Position numbers and translations under genes: made by a program
The notes under the pieces: model-generated
Databases searched by the model: none
What the model saw: only the letters and a program-made list of their open reading frames with translations
Told to the model about the DNA's origin: nothing
IMG/VR virus record: IMGVR_UViG_3300042542_001409
Location: 1 to 41,641 of that record
Strand: one strand, 5' to 3'
DNA from: a virus
Length of the DNA: 41,641 nt
Shown here: positions 1 through 6,840 of the stretch, piece after piece
Numbering within the stretch: position 1 is the stretch's first letter
Layout: the number at the start of each line of letters is the position of its first letter

Positions 1-193
1 CCGTTAATGATGCTGATGTATTTGAATCAGCGGTAGATAGTGGTGATACAAAAGCTTTGTACTCCTTAACAACATCATTCGATCCTAGAGTAAGTGAAGC
101 GGCAAAAGATAAAGTTGCGGTGATTGAAAAAAATGCGCCACTTGCACAAGCTTTAACTTCTATTGATACCAACACGGCTCAAGGCCGCATGGA
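1..193. repeat. Terminal redundancy, left copy
   Basis: These 193 bases recur at 41449-41641. The only difference I find is t66 here against c at 41514, a silent Leu codon change (TTA/CTA). The repeat lies inside a protein gene that reads continuously across the junction. This is what a circular or circularly permuted assembly looks like; the mismatch suggests strain variation or a read error. Confidence 0.95.
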
Positions 194-1577
194 GATTGCA
201 CAGGTTTATCAAACCCTAAACAATCGTGATGAAGCTAGGGCCAAAGGTTGGACAACGATTCAAGACAACCCACAAGTTGGTACTGCCTTGTTGCGTTTTG
301 TTATGGGTGACAAGATTGGCGCTTTGAATCAGATCACTGGCGGTGCTGTCAAAGCAGAAACTGAATACGATGACGCAGGCAAGATGCTGATCGTCAACCG
401 TAATGAACTTGGTCAGATTGATTCAATCTTTGACCCTGATGGAAAGATGATTTCACGACAAGAGTATGCCGCCCGTGGTGGTAGCCGAGACTTAGATAAA
501 ACTTTGGCTCGTAAGAAGCAACTTCTTGAGCTGGAAACCAACACCAAGACATATTTAGAAACCACTGGCAAACAAAACAAAGCTGTTGCCGCTCTTGGTG
601 CTGCATCTACCTATTCAAGGGATATGGCTGAGTTGTCCAAAGACTTTGTTGATCTTGATCCTGAAACTAGCGCAATGCTGGCGAGTTTTAATAACTCAAC
701 ATTAAACTACGAAAACAATCGTAGCAACACAATTGGTCTTTTGGATTCTCTTGCTAGAAGCAAAACCAAAGATTTGTCTGCTGGTCAAATCAAGGACATC
801 ATTACTGGCGTTGGAAATATAACTGGTCAAGTAATTAAGCATGAAGAAGGCGACAAATTTAGTGTTGGTGGTAAAACAGGAGTCTCGGTAAATGATTTGT
901 TGCAACAGACAAAACAATCATCTACATCAGCTGGTATTGAGCGTTCAGTAAACCAATCAAAAGAAAATGTTGCAAATCAAATAAGAATTGTTCAAGCGTC
1001 TAAACTTGACCCTAACCAAAAAGAAGCACAAATTCGCCGATTGCAAAAAATGGATCGGTACTTTGACTTGGCTGGTCAACGGGAAAAGATCTATGCAGAG
1101 AACAAAGAAAATCTTCCTGCATTTGCTCAAATTCCGACAAGCCTGCCAAACATTACAGACCAAGCCAGTCGTTTAAAGTTAAATGCCATTCAAGGCGAAT
1201 ATGCTGCCGCTCAAGTGAGTGCATTTAATGATTGGAAAAGCGAAGAGCTGAAAAAAGAACGTGCTGTAAATCCTAATTTTGTACCTGAACCTGGTCGTTA
1301 TGAAGCACAGTGGGTCAAGCAATCTGAATTCAAAAGATTAGAAAAAGAGTTTAGAGATCAAGCAAGAGGTATTTTGAATGAAATGCCAAAGGTTGGCCCT
1401 AAGGTTGAAACTGGAGAACTTGCTGTTGGCCCAGTGTCTGCGCCACAAGCAACACAAAATGAGCCAGCAGCCAACAAGGCGGCGGTTCCCCCATCGGAAA
1501 GATCAAAATTGTTTTCATTCCCTGAGGATGATAAAAAATCAAACAAGCCTAAAGCAAAAATTAGGAGAGTTAAATGA
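1..1577 (+). CDS. Putative ejection/internal virion protein, 3' part of a gene spanning the contig ends
   Basis: The frame is open from base 1 and matches the gene that begins at ATG 41292. Joined across the 193-base overlap it encodes 577 residues. The apparent TTG start at 57 is internal (codon 72). The N-terminus is Pro/Val/Ala rich, followed by a long hydrophilic helical body with heptad-like stretches and a basic C-terminus. It sits in a run of Ala/Gly-rich proteins after the tail genes and before lysis, the usual place for DNA-ejection proteins. I recognise no family motif, so the function comes from position and composition. It overlaps the next gene by four bases (ATGA). Confidence 0.8.
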   Translation, partial: VNDADVFESAVDSGDTKALYSLTTSFDPRVSEAAKDKVAVIEKNAPLAQALTSIDTNTAQGRMEIAQVYQTLNNRDEARAKGWTTIQDNPQVGTALLRFVMGDKIGALNQITGGAVKAETEYDDAGKMLIVNRNELGQIDSIFDPDGKMISRQEYAARGGSRDLDKTLARKKQLLELETNTKTYLETTGKQNKAVAALGAASTYSRDMAELSKDFVDLDPETSAMLASFNNSTLNYENNRSNTIGLLDSLARSKTKDLSAGQIKDIITGVGNITGQVIKHEEGDKFSVGGKTGVSVNDLLQQTKQSSTSAGIERSVNQSKENVANQIRIVQASKLDPNQKEAQIRRLQKMDRYFDLAGQREKIYAENKENLPAFAQIPTSLPNITDQASRLKLNAIQGEYAAAQVSAFNDWKSEELKKERAVNPNFVPEPGRYEAQWVKQSEFKRLEKEFRDQARGILNEMPKVGPKVETGELAVGPVSAPQATQNEPAANKAAVPPSERSKLFSFPEDDKKSNKPKAKIRRVK

Positions 1578-3031
1578 TCGCCGAATTTGAAGTTGAATTA
1601 GCGCCAGGCTTGGTAATCCGTGTTAATGCTCCCGAAGATGCGACTGAAGATGAGCTGACGGCTAAAGCTATGCAAAGCCCAAAGTATGCGGCTTTTCAAA
1701 ACAAAGGCAAAGCACAACCACCAGTTGACACTAGGGGTGGTGATTTAAGTTTGCCAGCCGACAGAACAAGTAGAGATTTGCCTGATGCGGGAACTGCTGA
1801 AAGTTTAATTTCAGAGATGAAGGCAGGGGACGCTTCCTTACAAAATGCCGCTCCCGCCGCTTTTAAAGAAATTGAAAAAGCTGGATCAGCGCCACCAGCA
1901 AGAGGGTCTATCAATAAGAAAATTGCAGAAGGCGATCTTGAAGGCGCATGGAATTCATTGACCGACCTTGAAAAAGGTAGTTTAGTAGCTAGCGTTCCTG
2001 TGCTTGCATATGGTGGCTATAAGATAGCTGACAAATTTCTTGGTAAAGAGAAACCATCGCAGCCCACCGTAAGAGTTGAACCAACAGGTGGATTGCCTGA
2101 TGGTGGTGGAGGCCAACCGAACAACATAAAGTCCCGCACGTTTGAAGCTGGCAACTATGGCAATCAAACTATTGAAACCACACCCAAGGGCATGAGCGCC
2201 AAAGAAATACAAGTTGCCACCGACATCAAAGATAGATTTGGATATGACATCAACGATCTAAAAAAACAATTTGGTGTGTCTGATATCCCAATCACTGACA
2301 TTAACCAAGCTGAAATTTTGGCAACCAATGCTCGCAATAAAGAATTAGCCGCCGCTGAAACGCCAAAACCGCCCGTAGCTGAAACACCCCCTCCAGCACC
2401 CGTGGAAGAGATTAAGCCTGCGCCAGTTGCAGAGACACCCAAAGCGCCAGCACCTCCTTCTGAGATTGTTCCACAAGGCGCAGTGCCACCCGAAGAAAAG
2501 AAAAAAGGTGGTCGACCCTCTGCCAAATCTATGGAAGGCACAACATTCCGTCCTGACCTTGGGCCTGGCGACAACTGGCTGTACAACACTGCTGGACCTG
2601 ATCGTAGAAAAGCAATTCTTGCTGAATTTAATGAAGGCAAACCAGCCAAAGATTACGAAACAGCGCAAAAACTTTACAAAAAATATCAAGAGAAATATCC
2701 AAAGGATCTGTTTGGCCCTGTGATTCCTGTTGAACAGGCCAAGGCTCGTGGTATCAAGCCACCCGAAAACTATGGACAATTGGGCAAGGTTGCAAAAGTT
2801 GGTGGAGTTGCTGGTCTTGCACTTACTGCTGCGGAAATGGCAAATGCCGCTCAAAAATCAAGTAAAGGTAATGATGCCCCTTTGCGTGAAAGCATATTCA
2901 ATTTGCTAGGCATGATTCCAGGTTTAGGTACTGCTTTTAGTGGCGCTACTTATGCTGGTGGATTAAATGAAAATGAAGCTGCTGACTTAGCTCGCCGCAG
3001 ACAAATGCCACCAACAATCACAAAGAGGTAA
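1574..3031 (+). CDS. Putative ejection/virion-associated protein with Pro-rich linker
   Basis: 485 residues, starting ATG in an ATGA overlap with the upstream gene. The first 35 residues (EFEVELAPGLVIRVNAPEDA, then TEDEL) look like a small beta domain found at the start of some phage internal proteins. Then come a linker, a hydrophobic segment (about 133-150), a long Pro/Glu/Ala-rich linker (about 255-315, PAPVAETPKAP-like repeats), a basic stretch and a C-terminal hydrophobic, Gly-rich region (about 405-465, GLALTAAEMA and GMIPGLGTAFSGATYAGG). That segment could contact a membrane during DNA entry. Function is inferred from context. Confidence 0.75.
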   Translation: MIAEFEVELAPGLVIRVNAPEDATEDELTAKAMQSPKYAAFQNKGKAQPPVDTRGGDLSLPADRTSRDLPDAGTAESLISEMKAGDASLQNAAPAAFKEIEKAGSAPPARGSINKKIAEGDLEGAWNSLTDLEKGSLVASVPVLAYGGYKIADKFLGKEKPSQPTVRVEPTGGLPDGGGGQPNNIKSRTFEAGNYGNQTIETTPKGMSAKEIQVATDIKDRFGYDINDLKKQFGVSDIPITDINQAEILATNARNKELAAAETPKPPVAETPPPAPVEEIKPAPVAETPKAPAPPSEIVPQGAVPPEEKKKGGRPSAKSMEGTTFRPDLGPGDNWLYNTAGPDRRKAILAEFNEGKPAKDYETAQKLYKKYQEKYPKDLFGPVIPVEQAKARGIKPPENYGQLGKVAKVGGVAGLALTAAEMANAAQKSSKGNDAPLRESIFNLLGMIPGLGTAFSGATYAGGLNENEAADLARRRQMPPTITKR

Positions 3032-3034
3032 ATC

Positions 3035-3244
3035 ATGGGTGAAATTGATCCAATTGCTTATGGCGCCCTAACCGCCAAAGTAGAGAACTTAGAAAAAAAG
3101 CTGGACAAGCTTGAGGCATCCATTGAAGAACTCATTGCCTTGGTCAACAAAGGCAAGGGCGGCGTGTGGGTTGGTATTGCTGTGGTGTCGGCTATCAGCT
3201 CAGTCATAGGTTTTCTCAGCCATAGCTTCTTTCCCAAGAGTTAA
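3035..3244 (+). CDS. Small holin-like protein (coiled coil plus one membrane helix)
   Basis: 69 residues, starting three bases after the previous stop. Residues 11-38 form an amphipathic coiled coil (ALTAKVENLEKKLDKLEASI), residues 44-65 one hydrophobic helix (GVWVGIAVVSAISSVIGFLS), and the tail is short and basic. This layout matches small phage proteins annotated as holins or hemolysin XhlA-like proteins. It opens the lysis and membrane gene cluster. The competing holin candidate is the two-helix protein at 4272-4595, so the assignment is tentative. Confidence 0.65.
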   Translation: MGEIDPIAYGALTAKVENLEKKLDKLEASIEELIALVNKGKGGVWVGIAVVSAISSVIGFLSHSFFPKS

Positions 3245-3246
3245 AA

Positions 3247-3933
3247 ATTGACCCAATCAGCATCCTCTTTGCCGCCAATGCTTGCGTTGCCGCCATCAAG
3301 GAAGGATGCGAACTTTACAAGCAGGCCAAGACCTCTTTTATGGAGGTCAAGTCCACTGTTGAAGAAGCTGTTGGTGTTGCCCGTGAGGTGCAGGGATTTT
3401 GGGCAAAACTCTTTGGAGCAAAACCCAAGACCCAACAGCCTGCCCAACCGACAAAAAAGAAGGAGAAGTATGTAGCTGTAAATGAAACGCAAGTGATGGT
3501 CGACATCGTTGCCCAGCTCACTACGTTCTTCAAGCTGCAAACTCAATTACAAGCTCATATCCGTGAAGAGGAAGAGCGATCAAGGACGGTCTACGATCCT
3601 GAAGCCAACCTGATGGAAGCCGCACTCAAGAGGGTGATGGCGCTTGATCAGATGGCAGAATTAGAGGTCACCATACGAGAGACTATGGTCTACCAGTCCC
3701 CTCCCGAAATGGGGGCTTTGTATAGCAAAGTGTTTGAAATGCGGGATGTCATAAGCGCCGAACAAGATGGCGCTAGACTGAAGCAAGAGGCAAAGGAGCG
3801 ATACAAAGCATGGCAACGGGAGGAGTCAAAAAGAAACTTGCGAGAAAAGTCAGCGTATCTGCTAGTGACTTCACTCTTCCTCCTGTACCTGTGGATGTGG
3901 TTCCTGTTCGTAAGTCATTTGAGGAAGACCTAG
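3247..3933 (+). CDS. Conserved phage protein of unknown function, probable ATT start
   Basis: The first in-frame ATG is at 3340, but the frame is open back to 3226. The upstream part reads IDPISILFAANACVAAIKEG, the kind of N-terminus (M-I/D-P-I... followed by an amphipathic helix) seen in phage proteins of this position. No ATG, GTG or TTG lies there in frame, so initiation at ATT 3247 is proposed, giving 228 residues. The middle is Lys/Pro/Gln-rich, followed by a long helical part (about 85-190) and a hydrophobic C-terminus (YLLVTSLFLLYLWMWFLFV). That C-terminus is encoded in DNA shared with the next gene and may be coincidental. Confidence 0.65.
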   Translation: MDPISILFAANACVAAIKEGCELYKQAKTSFMEVKSTVEEAVGVAREVQGFWAKLFGAKPKTQQPAQPTKKKEKYVAVNETQVMVDIVAQLTTFFKLQTQLQAHIREEEERSRTVYDPEANLMEAALKRVMALDQMAELEVTIRETMVYQSPPEMGALYSKVFEMRDVISAEQDGARLKQEAKERYKAWQREESKRNLREKSAYLLVTSLFLLYLWMWFLFVSHLRKT

Positions 3934-4103
3934 TGGGATGGATTGCTGCTGTTGTTTTGGTTGCACTGATGCTTCCGATGCTGGGCATGTTGTACCTTGA
4001 CATCCTAGAAGCAAAGCACGAGGCCAAAGTGCAACTTGAAAAGGTTGAAAAACTCAGACGAGAAATTGAAAGAAAGCAGAGGGAGAAAAATGAACGTATA
4101 TGA
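3810..4103 (+). CDS. Small membrane protein with C-terminal coiled coil
   Basis: 97 residues from ATG 3810. A basic N-terminus and Pro-rich segment are followed by one membrane helix (about 44-63, WIAAVVLVALMLPMLGMLYL) and a charged coiled coil to the end (EAKVQLEKVEKLRREIERKQ). The first 124 bases lie inside the end of the upstream gene in another frame. The stop overlaps the lipoprotein gene starting at 4090. Placement suggests a lysis or envelope role, but I recognise no family. Confidence 0.7.
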   Translation: MATGGVKKKLARKVSVSASDFTLPPVPVDVVPVRKSFEEDLVGWIAAVVLVALMLPMLGMLYLDILEAKHEAKVQLEKVEKLRREIERKQREKNERI

Positions 4104-4272
4104 AATTTGGGTTTTATCTGTTGCGCTTGTTTTGCTGACTGGCTGCGATGATCGATATCGTTACCCATGCCAAGACCCATTGAACTGGCAAAATGCTGAA
4201 TGTAAGCCACCAATTTGTACAGCGTCAGGCACTTGCCCTGAAATGCTGGTTAAACCTGAGGAGAAAAAGTAA
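4090..4272 (+). CDS. Small phage lipoprotein
   Basis: 60 residues from ATG 4090, preceded by an AGGGAG-like ribosome site at 4079-4084. The N-terminus is a lipoprotein signal: a hydrophobic stretch (WVLSVALVLL) ending in lipobox LTGC, with the lipidated Cys at residue 19. The mature part has five further Cys (YPC, AEC, PPIC, TC and related) and many prolines. It may be an accessory outer-membrane lipoprotein. The better outer-spanin candidate is the embedded gene at 4797. The stop overlaps the next start (TAATG). Confidence 0.75.
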   Translation: MNVYEIWVLSVALVLLTGCDDRYRYPCQDPLNWQNAECKPPICTASGTCPEMLVKPEEKK

Positions 4273-4595
4273 TGCCGACAATTGGATACAAACCAAATAA
4301 TCGCCTTAACGCTGACGAAATTGAAGTCAGGGTATGGGCATTCGTAATTGTGGTCTTGGTGACCATTCTGCTGGCCTCTATGGGCATGTTTCTGTATTCG
4401 GTTTCCTTTGTCCAACAGCCTATGAACGGCAGTATGGCGGCAATCGACAAGGTGTACACCCAGCAGATCAGCACCATCATGGTCTTCATCACTGGGGTTC
4501 TTGGAGGTGTTGCTGGTCGATCAGGTGTTAAGGCAATCGCCAACGCAAGCGCCAAGGCCGAAGCTACTGATAACGATGAGCCACCAAAACCATGA
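4272..4595 (+). CDS. Two-helix membrane protein, holin candidate
   Basis: 107 residues. Two hydrophobic segments are visible: about 22-46 (VWAFVIVVLVTILLASMGMF) and about 68-83 (ISTIMVFITGVLGGVAG), with an acidic, Pro-containing hydrophilic C-terminus. The gene begins in TAATG overlap with the lipoprotein gene and ends in ATGA overlap with the inner spanin. A two-helix protein directly upstream of spanins and endolysin could be the holin. No family motif is recognised. Confidence 0.7.
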   Translation: MPTIGYKPNNRLNADEIEVRVWAFVIVVLVTILLASMGMFLYSVSFVQQPMNGSMAAIDKVYTQQISTIMVFITGVLGGVAGRSGVKAIANASAKAEATDNDEPPKP

Positions 4596-5059
4596 GCCTG
4601 CTAAACCCATGGGTATTGCTGGGTATCGTCCTGGCTGTTTTTGGCGCAGGAACAAGCGGTTATTTCAAGGGAAGTGCGGATGAGTACGAGCGCCAGCAAC
4701 TTGAGATTGCCCGTTTAAATGAGCAGGCACGAGAAACAGAAAAACGTATGGGGGAGGTAGCTCAAACATACGCTCAAAATTTAAGGAAGTCCAACGATGT
4801 TGCAAAAGCTAAAGAGACTAAGCTGCGTTCTGATCTTGCCAGCGGTGAGCGCAAGCTGTTCATTCCTGTCAAAGCCCCCGAGTGCGCCGTACACACCGCC
4901 TCAGATTCCACCGCTCCCAGTGGAAATACAGAAACAAGAGCCGAGCTTGACTCAGGAGTTGCTCAAGCTCTTGTCGATCTCACCAGCAGGGGAGACACCG
5001 CCATCCGCAGCCTCAACGCCTGCATCGACCAATACAACCAAATGAGGAGCTTCAAATGA
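4592..5059 (+). CDS. Rz: Inner-membrane spanin subunit (Rz-like)
   Basis: 155 residues with one N-terminal membrane anchor (about 6-26, PWVLLGIVLAVFGAGTSGYF) followed by a long periplasmic helical region (about 30-100, charged heptads such as RQQLEIARLNEQARETEKRM). This is the standard layout of Rz-type i-spanins, which with an outer-membrane partner fuse the two membranes in the last step of Gram-negative lysis. A lipoprotein gene nests in its +1 frame (4797-5045) as in lambda Rz/Rz1. The spanins lie before the endolysin, the reverse of the lambda order. The stop overlaps the endolysin start. Confidence 0.9.
   Translation: MSLLNPWVLLGIVLAVFGAGTSGYFKGSADEYERQQLEIARLNEQARETEKRMGEVAQTYAQNLRKSNDVAKAKETKLRSDLASGERKLFIPVKAPECAVHTASDSTAPSGNTETRAELDSGVAQALVDLTSRGDTAIRSLNACIDQYNQMRSFK
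4797..5045 (+). CDS. Rz1: Embedded outer-membrane spanin (Rz1-like)
   Basis: 82 residues read entirely inside the inner-spanin gene, one frame over. ATG 4797 has a ribosome site AAGGAAG eight bases upstream. The N-terminus (MLQKLKRLSCVLILPAVSAS, Cys at 21) has the layout of lambda Rz1: basic residues, a short hydrophobic stretch, then a Cys. Next comes a Pro-rich stretch (KPPSAPYTPPQIPPLPVE), typical of o-spanins. The lipobox is imperfect (S-A-S-C rather than L-A-G-C). Its full nesting, Pro richness and ribosome site make it convincing. Confidence 0.8.
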   Translation: MLQKLKRLSCVLILPAVSASCSFLSKPPSAPYTPPQIPPLPVEIQKQEPSLTQELLKLLSISPAGETPPSAASTPASTNTTK

Positions 5060-5523
5060 ACCTGTCACCAAACTTCACCCTTAAAGAGCTAACTAGGTCA
5101 GACACCGCAACCCGCTTGGGCTTGGACAACACGCCCAACGATGAAGCACTTGAAAACTTGAAATTGCTTTGCGAGAAGGTTTTGCAACCTGTGCGTGACC
5201 ATTTTGGTAAATCAGTTACCGTGAACTCGGGCTATCGTAGTCCTGAGAGTAATGCTGCGGTGGGCGGGTCGAAGACCTCAGATCATTGCAGGGGCCAAGC
5301 TTGCGACCTAGAAATTGATGGCATCCCCAACCCTGAGTTGGCGCAGTGGATCATGGATAACCTTGAGTACACACAGCTCATCCTTGAATTTTATGTGCCT
5401 GGGGGTGATCCGAATGCTGGCTGGGTCCATGTTTCGTATGACCCAAACAACCTGAAAAAGCAAGAATTGACTGCTGTCAGGGTTGCTGGAAAGACTCAGT
5501 ATTTGCAGGGCTTGCAGGCTTAA
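5056..5523 (+). CDS. Endolysin, peptidase M15-type
   Basis: 155 residues. The fold is the M15 (D-Ala-D-Ala carboxypeptidase-like) family used by phages to cut peptidoglycan peptide cross-links. Visible motifs: VNSGYRSPESNAAVGG (about 56-71), then the zinc and catalytic motif S-D-H-x-x-G-x-A-x-D with H77 and D84, E111 in LILEFY, and H125 in GWVHVSY. There is no signal peptide, so export would depend on a holin. It starts in ATGA overlap with the inner spanin and ends in a 47-base convergent overlap with a minus-strand gene. Confidence 0.92.
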   Translation: MNLSPNFTLKELTRSDTATRLGLDNTPNDEALENLKLLCEKVLQPVRDHFGKSVTVNSGYRSPESNAAVGGSKTSDHCRGQACDLEIDGIPNPELAQWIMDNLEYTQLILEFYVPGGDPNAGWVHVSYDPNNLKKQELTAVRVAGKTQYLQGLQA

Positions 5524-5686
5524 GGCTCATCTCGTGAGCTTGTGCTTCCGCAAATGAACGAAAAAACGCCCCGCAGTGCTTGCACCGAAAGGCGTTTAAA
5601 TATTCAACCACCACCGTTCCACGGCCTCGCTGTCTGCCGTAGAGGGTGGTGATTTGCTCAATATGGGTCGTAATCTTTTTTGTCAA
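5477..5686 (-). CDS. Small zinc-finger-like protein, last gene of the leftward early operon
   Basis: Up to 69 residues from a TTG at 5686; a GTG at 5614 is an alternative start. The core FRCKHCGAFFRSFAEAQAHE carries C35, C38 and H51, resembling half of a C2H2 zinc finger, and looks conserved rather than random. The C-terminus overlaps the endolysin gene on the other strand by 47 bases. Start and exact length are uncertain; function unknown. Confidence 0.6.
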   Translation of the reverse strand: MTKKITTHIEQITTLYGRQRGRGTVVVEYLNAFRCKHCGAFFRSFAEAQAHEMSLKPASPANTESFQQP

Positions 5687-5906
5687 TGTTTTCTCTGATG
5701 TACTTGTAGATCATGCGCTCAATCTCGTCCCGCTCAGTCTGCTGTAGGTCATCAGTACGGTCATTGCCTGATTCATCCAGCGACTCATAATCAAACTCGT
5801 AGTCCACACCCACCGATGGGTCGTAGTCCGTTACGGTAAACCTTAACTCAAGATCCATTTCAAGCGTTTCCGAATAATAAACATCAAAATATTCCATGCA
5901 ATTCAT
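5658..5906 (-). CDS. Small acidic hypothetical protein
   Basis: 82 residues from ATG 5906, chosen because a strong GGAGG lies just upstream (5911-5918) and because the start overlaps the stop of the 36-residue gene before it (ATGA). A longer open frame to 6032 would run through that upstream gene. The sequence is strongly acidic and ends in a helical segment (ERDEIERMIYKYIRENIDKK). Acidic small proteins from early phage operons often bind host proteins, but no family is recognised. Confidence 0.75.
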   Translation of the reverse strand: MNCMEYFDVYYSETLEMDLELRFTVTDYDPSVGVDYEFDYESLDESGNDRTDDLQQTERDEIERMIYKYIRENIDKKDYDPY

Positions 5907-6013
5907 ATTTCCTCCGCCATCATGTAAATAGCCAGTATAACCAAAATAACTGTACCCAAGGCAATGCCTATGATTACAGCCCACAAAAGAAGCAAGACTA
6001 AAGAGATTTCCAT
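5903..6013 (-). CDS. 36-residue single-pass membrane protein
   Basis: Read directly: the protein is essentially one membrane helix (VLLLLWAVIIGIALGTVILV, with AIYMMAEEI at the end). ATG 6013 is preceded by GGGAGGAAC, a strong ribosome site. It overlaps the upstream winged-helix gene by 16 bases and the downstream gene by four (ATGA), so it is locked into the operon. Tiny inner-membrane phage proteins can act in exclusion or host modulation; no specific role can be read. Confidence 0.75.
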   Translation of the reverse strand: MEISLVLLLLWAVIIGIALGTVILVILAIYMMAEEI

Positions 6014-6333
6014 TCACGTTCCTCCCGCCCACTTAAGGACTTAACGGTTTTGCCAGTGGTGGTGACCAAGTTTAGCTTTTGTAGTTCGGGTAGTCTGCGG
6101 GAGACAGCATTGGGGTTTAAGCCTGTTTTCAAGGCTATCCCATCCTTACCCATAGGACCATGGGTCACAAGGGCTTCTAGGATGATTCTGAAGTGCTGTG
6201 GAGCCGCTTCTTTGATTGAGTCAGCTGCCTGGTAGCTGGTGACGGGGTCTGAACTCCGTACTCGGTTAAAGATGGGCAAGTCAAAGAATTTTTTTACTTC
6301 GCCGCCAAAATATGTATCGTCCAATTTGTTCAT
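5998..6333 (-). CDS. Winged-helix DNA-binding protein
   Basis: 111 residues, with ribosome site AGGAGAG upstream of ATG 6333. The C-terminal two thirds read as a winged helix: ILEALVTHGPMGKDGIALKT (helix 1, helix 2), then GLNPNAVSRRLPELQKLNLV (recognition helix and start of wing) and TTTGKTVKSLSGREE (wing). The lead-in SDPVTSYQAADSIKEAA is common in small phage winged-helix proteins. It probably regulates transcription or loads replication proteins. It lies mid-operon in the leftward early cluster. Confidence 0.85.
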   Translation of the reverse strand: MNKLDDTYFGGEVKKFFDLPIFNRVRSSDPVTSYQAADSIKEAAPQHFRIILEALVTHGPMGKDGIALKTGLNPNAVSRRLPELQKLNLVTTTGKTVKSLSGREEREWKSL

Positions 6334-6407
6334 TTCTCTCTCCTATTTTTACGCCAAGGGGTGGGGGTACTCGCTGCACCTTTCGGCATCCGCTTTCCCC
6401 CCGAAAA

Positions 6408-6557
6408 TCAATAACAGTTAGTGGTGCAATTGTTGCCATAACAACAGGTGGTGCAAGTTACCATGCGCCCATTCTGTGTGTAGGTGTGGGTTGAACAAGC
6501 TGCATAAACCACTGTGGATGATGCCGCAATCCAAATTGCCAAAAGTGCTTTCTTCAT
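6408..6557 (-). CDS. Secreted cysteine-rich micropeptide
   Basis: 49 residues read directly, with AAGGAGAG before ATG 6557. The N-terminus is a clear signal peptide (MKKALLAIWIAASSTVVYAA). The mature part of about 29 residues has six Cys (21, 35, 38, 39, 44, 48) among Thr, Asn and Tyr, suggesting disulfides or metal binding in the periplasm. The first mature residue is Cys, so a lipoprotein is possible, although the lipobox is weak (YAAC). I recognise no family. A periplasmic role such as superinfection exclusion is a guess. Confidence 0.72.
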   Translation of the reverse strand: MKKALLAIWIAASSTVVYAACSTHTYTQNGRMVTCTTCCYGNNCTTNCY

Positions 6558-6567
6558 TTGTCTCTCC

Positions 6568-6831
6568 TTAAAAGGGCATGTCATCATTCATGTCATCAAA
6601 GCCTGACCCTGAACTCTTACGAGTGGGTTCCGAACTCTGACGAGCTGCTGGCGCTTTGGGTTTGACCGACAAAGACAGGAAGGTCTTGCCCTCGTTGCCT
6701 TTCTTGATCCATCCATTGATCCAGTAGTCTGTTCCATCCACGTTTAGCTGACCGTTATAGTCAGCATGTGTGGCCTCTATTTTCTTTTCATTCCGTGACA
6801 GAGTGCCACGGTTTGTGTTGTCATACGCCAT
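6568..6831 (-). CDS. ssb: Small SSB-like single-stranded DNA-binding protein
   Basis: 87 residues. Residues 1-58 look like a minimal OB-type beta barrel (RNEKKIEATHADYNGQLNVD, then DYWINGWIKKGNEGKTFLSL). A Ser/Arg/Pro linker follows, and the protein ends in DDMNDDMPF, almost identical to the acidic SSB tail (DDDIPF in E. coli) that docks host recombination and replication proteins. It sits directly beside the Erf annealing gene, fitting a role coating single-stranded DNA during phage recombination. It is shorter than typical SSB (about 170 residues). Confidence 0.8.
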   Translation of the reverse strand: MAYDNTNRGTLSRNEKKIEATHADYNGQLNVDGTDYWINGWIKKGNEGKTFLSLSVKPKAPAARQSSEPTRKSSGSGFDDMNDDMPF

Positions 6832-6840
6832 ATTTTCCTC

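Noticed and set aside
2164-2854. Long minus-strand frames opposite the ejection gene
   Set aside because: Antisense shadows of a Pro/Ala-rich plus-strand gene.
3248-3475. TTG-started 75-codon frame
   Set aside because: Out of frame with the protein-like reading from 3247 and of random composition; likely a shadow.
5564-5597. AAACGCC/GGCGTTT hairpin resembling a bidirectional terminator
   Set aside because: It lies inside the probable minus-strand gene 5477-5686 and has no clear T-run on either strand. It may still act, but I do not list it.
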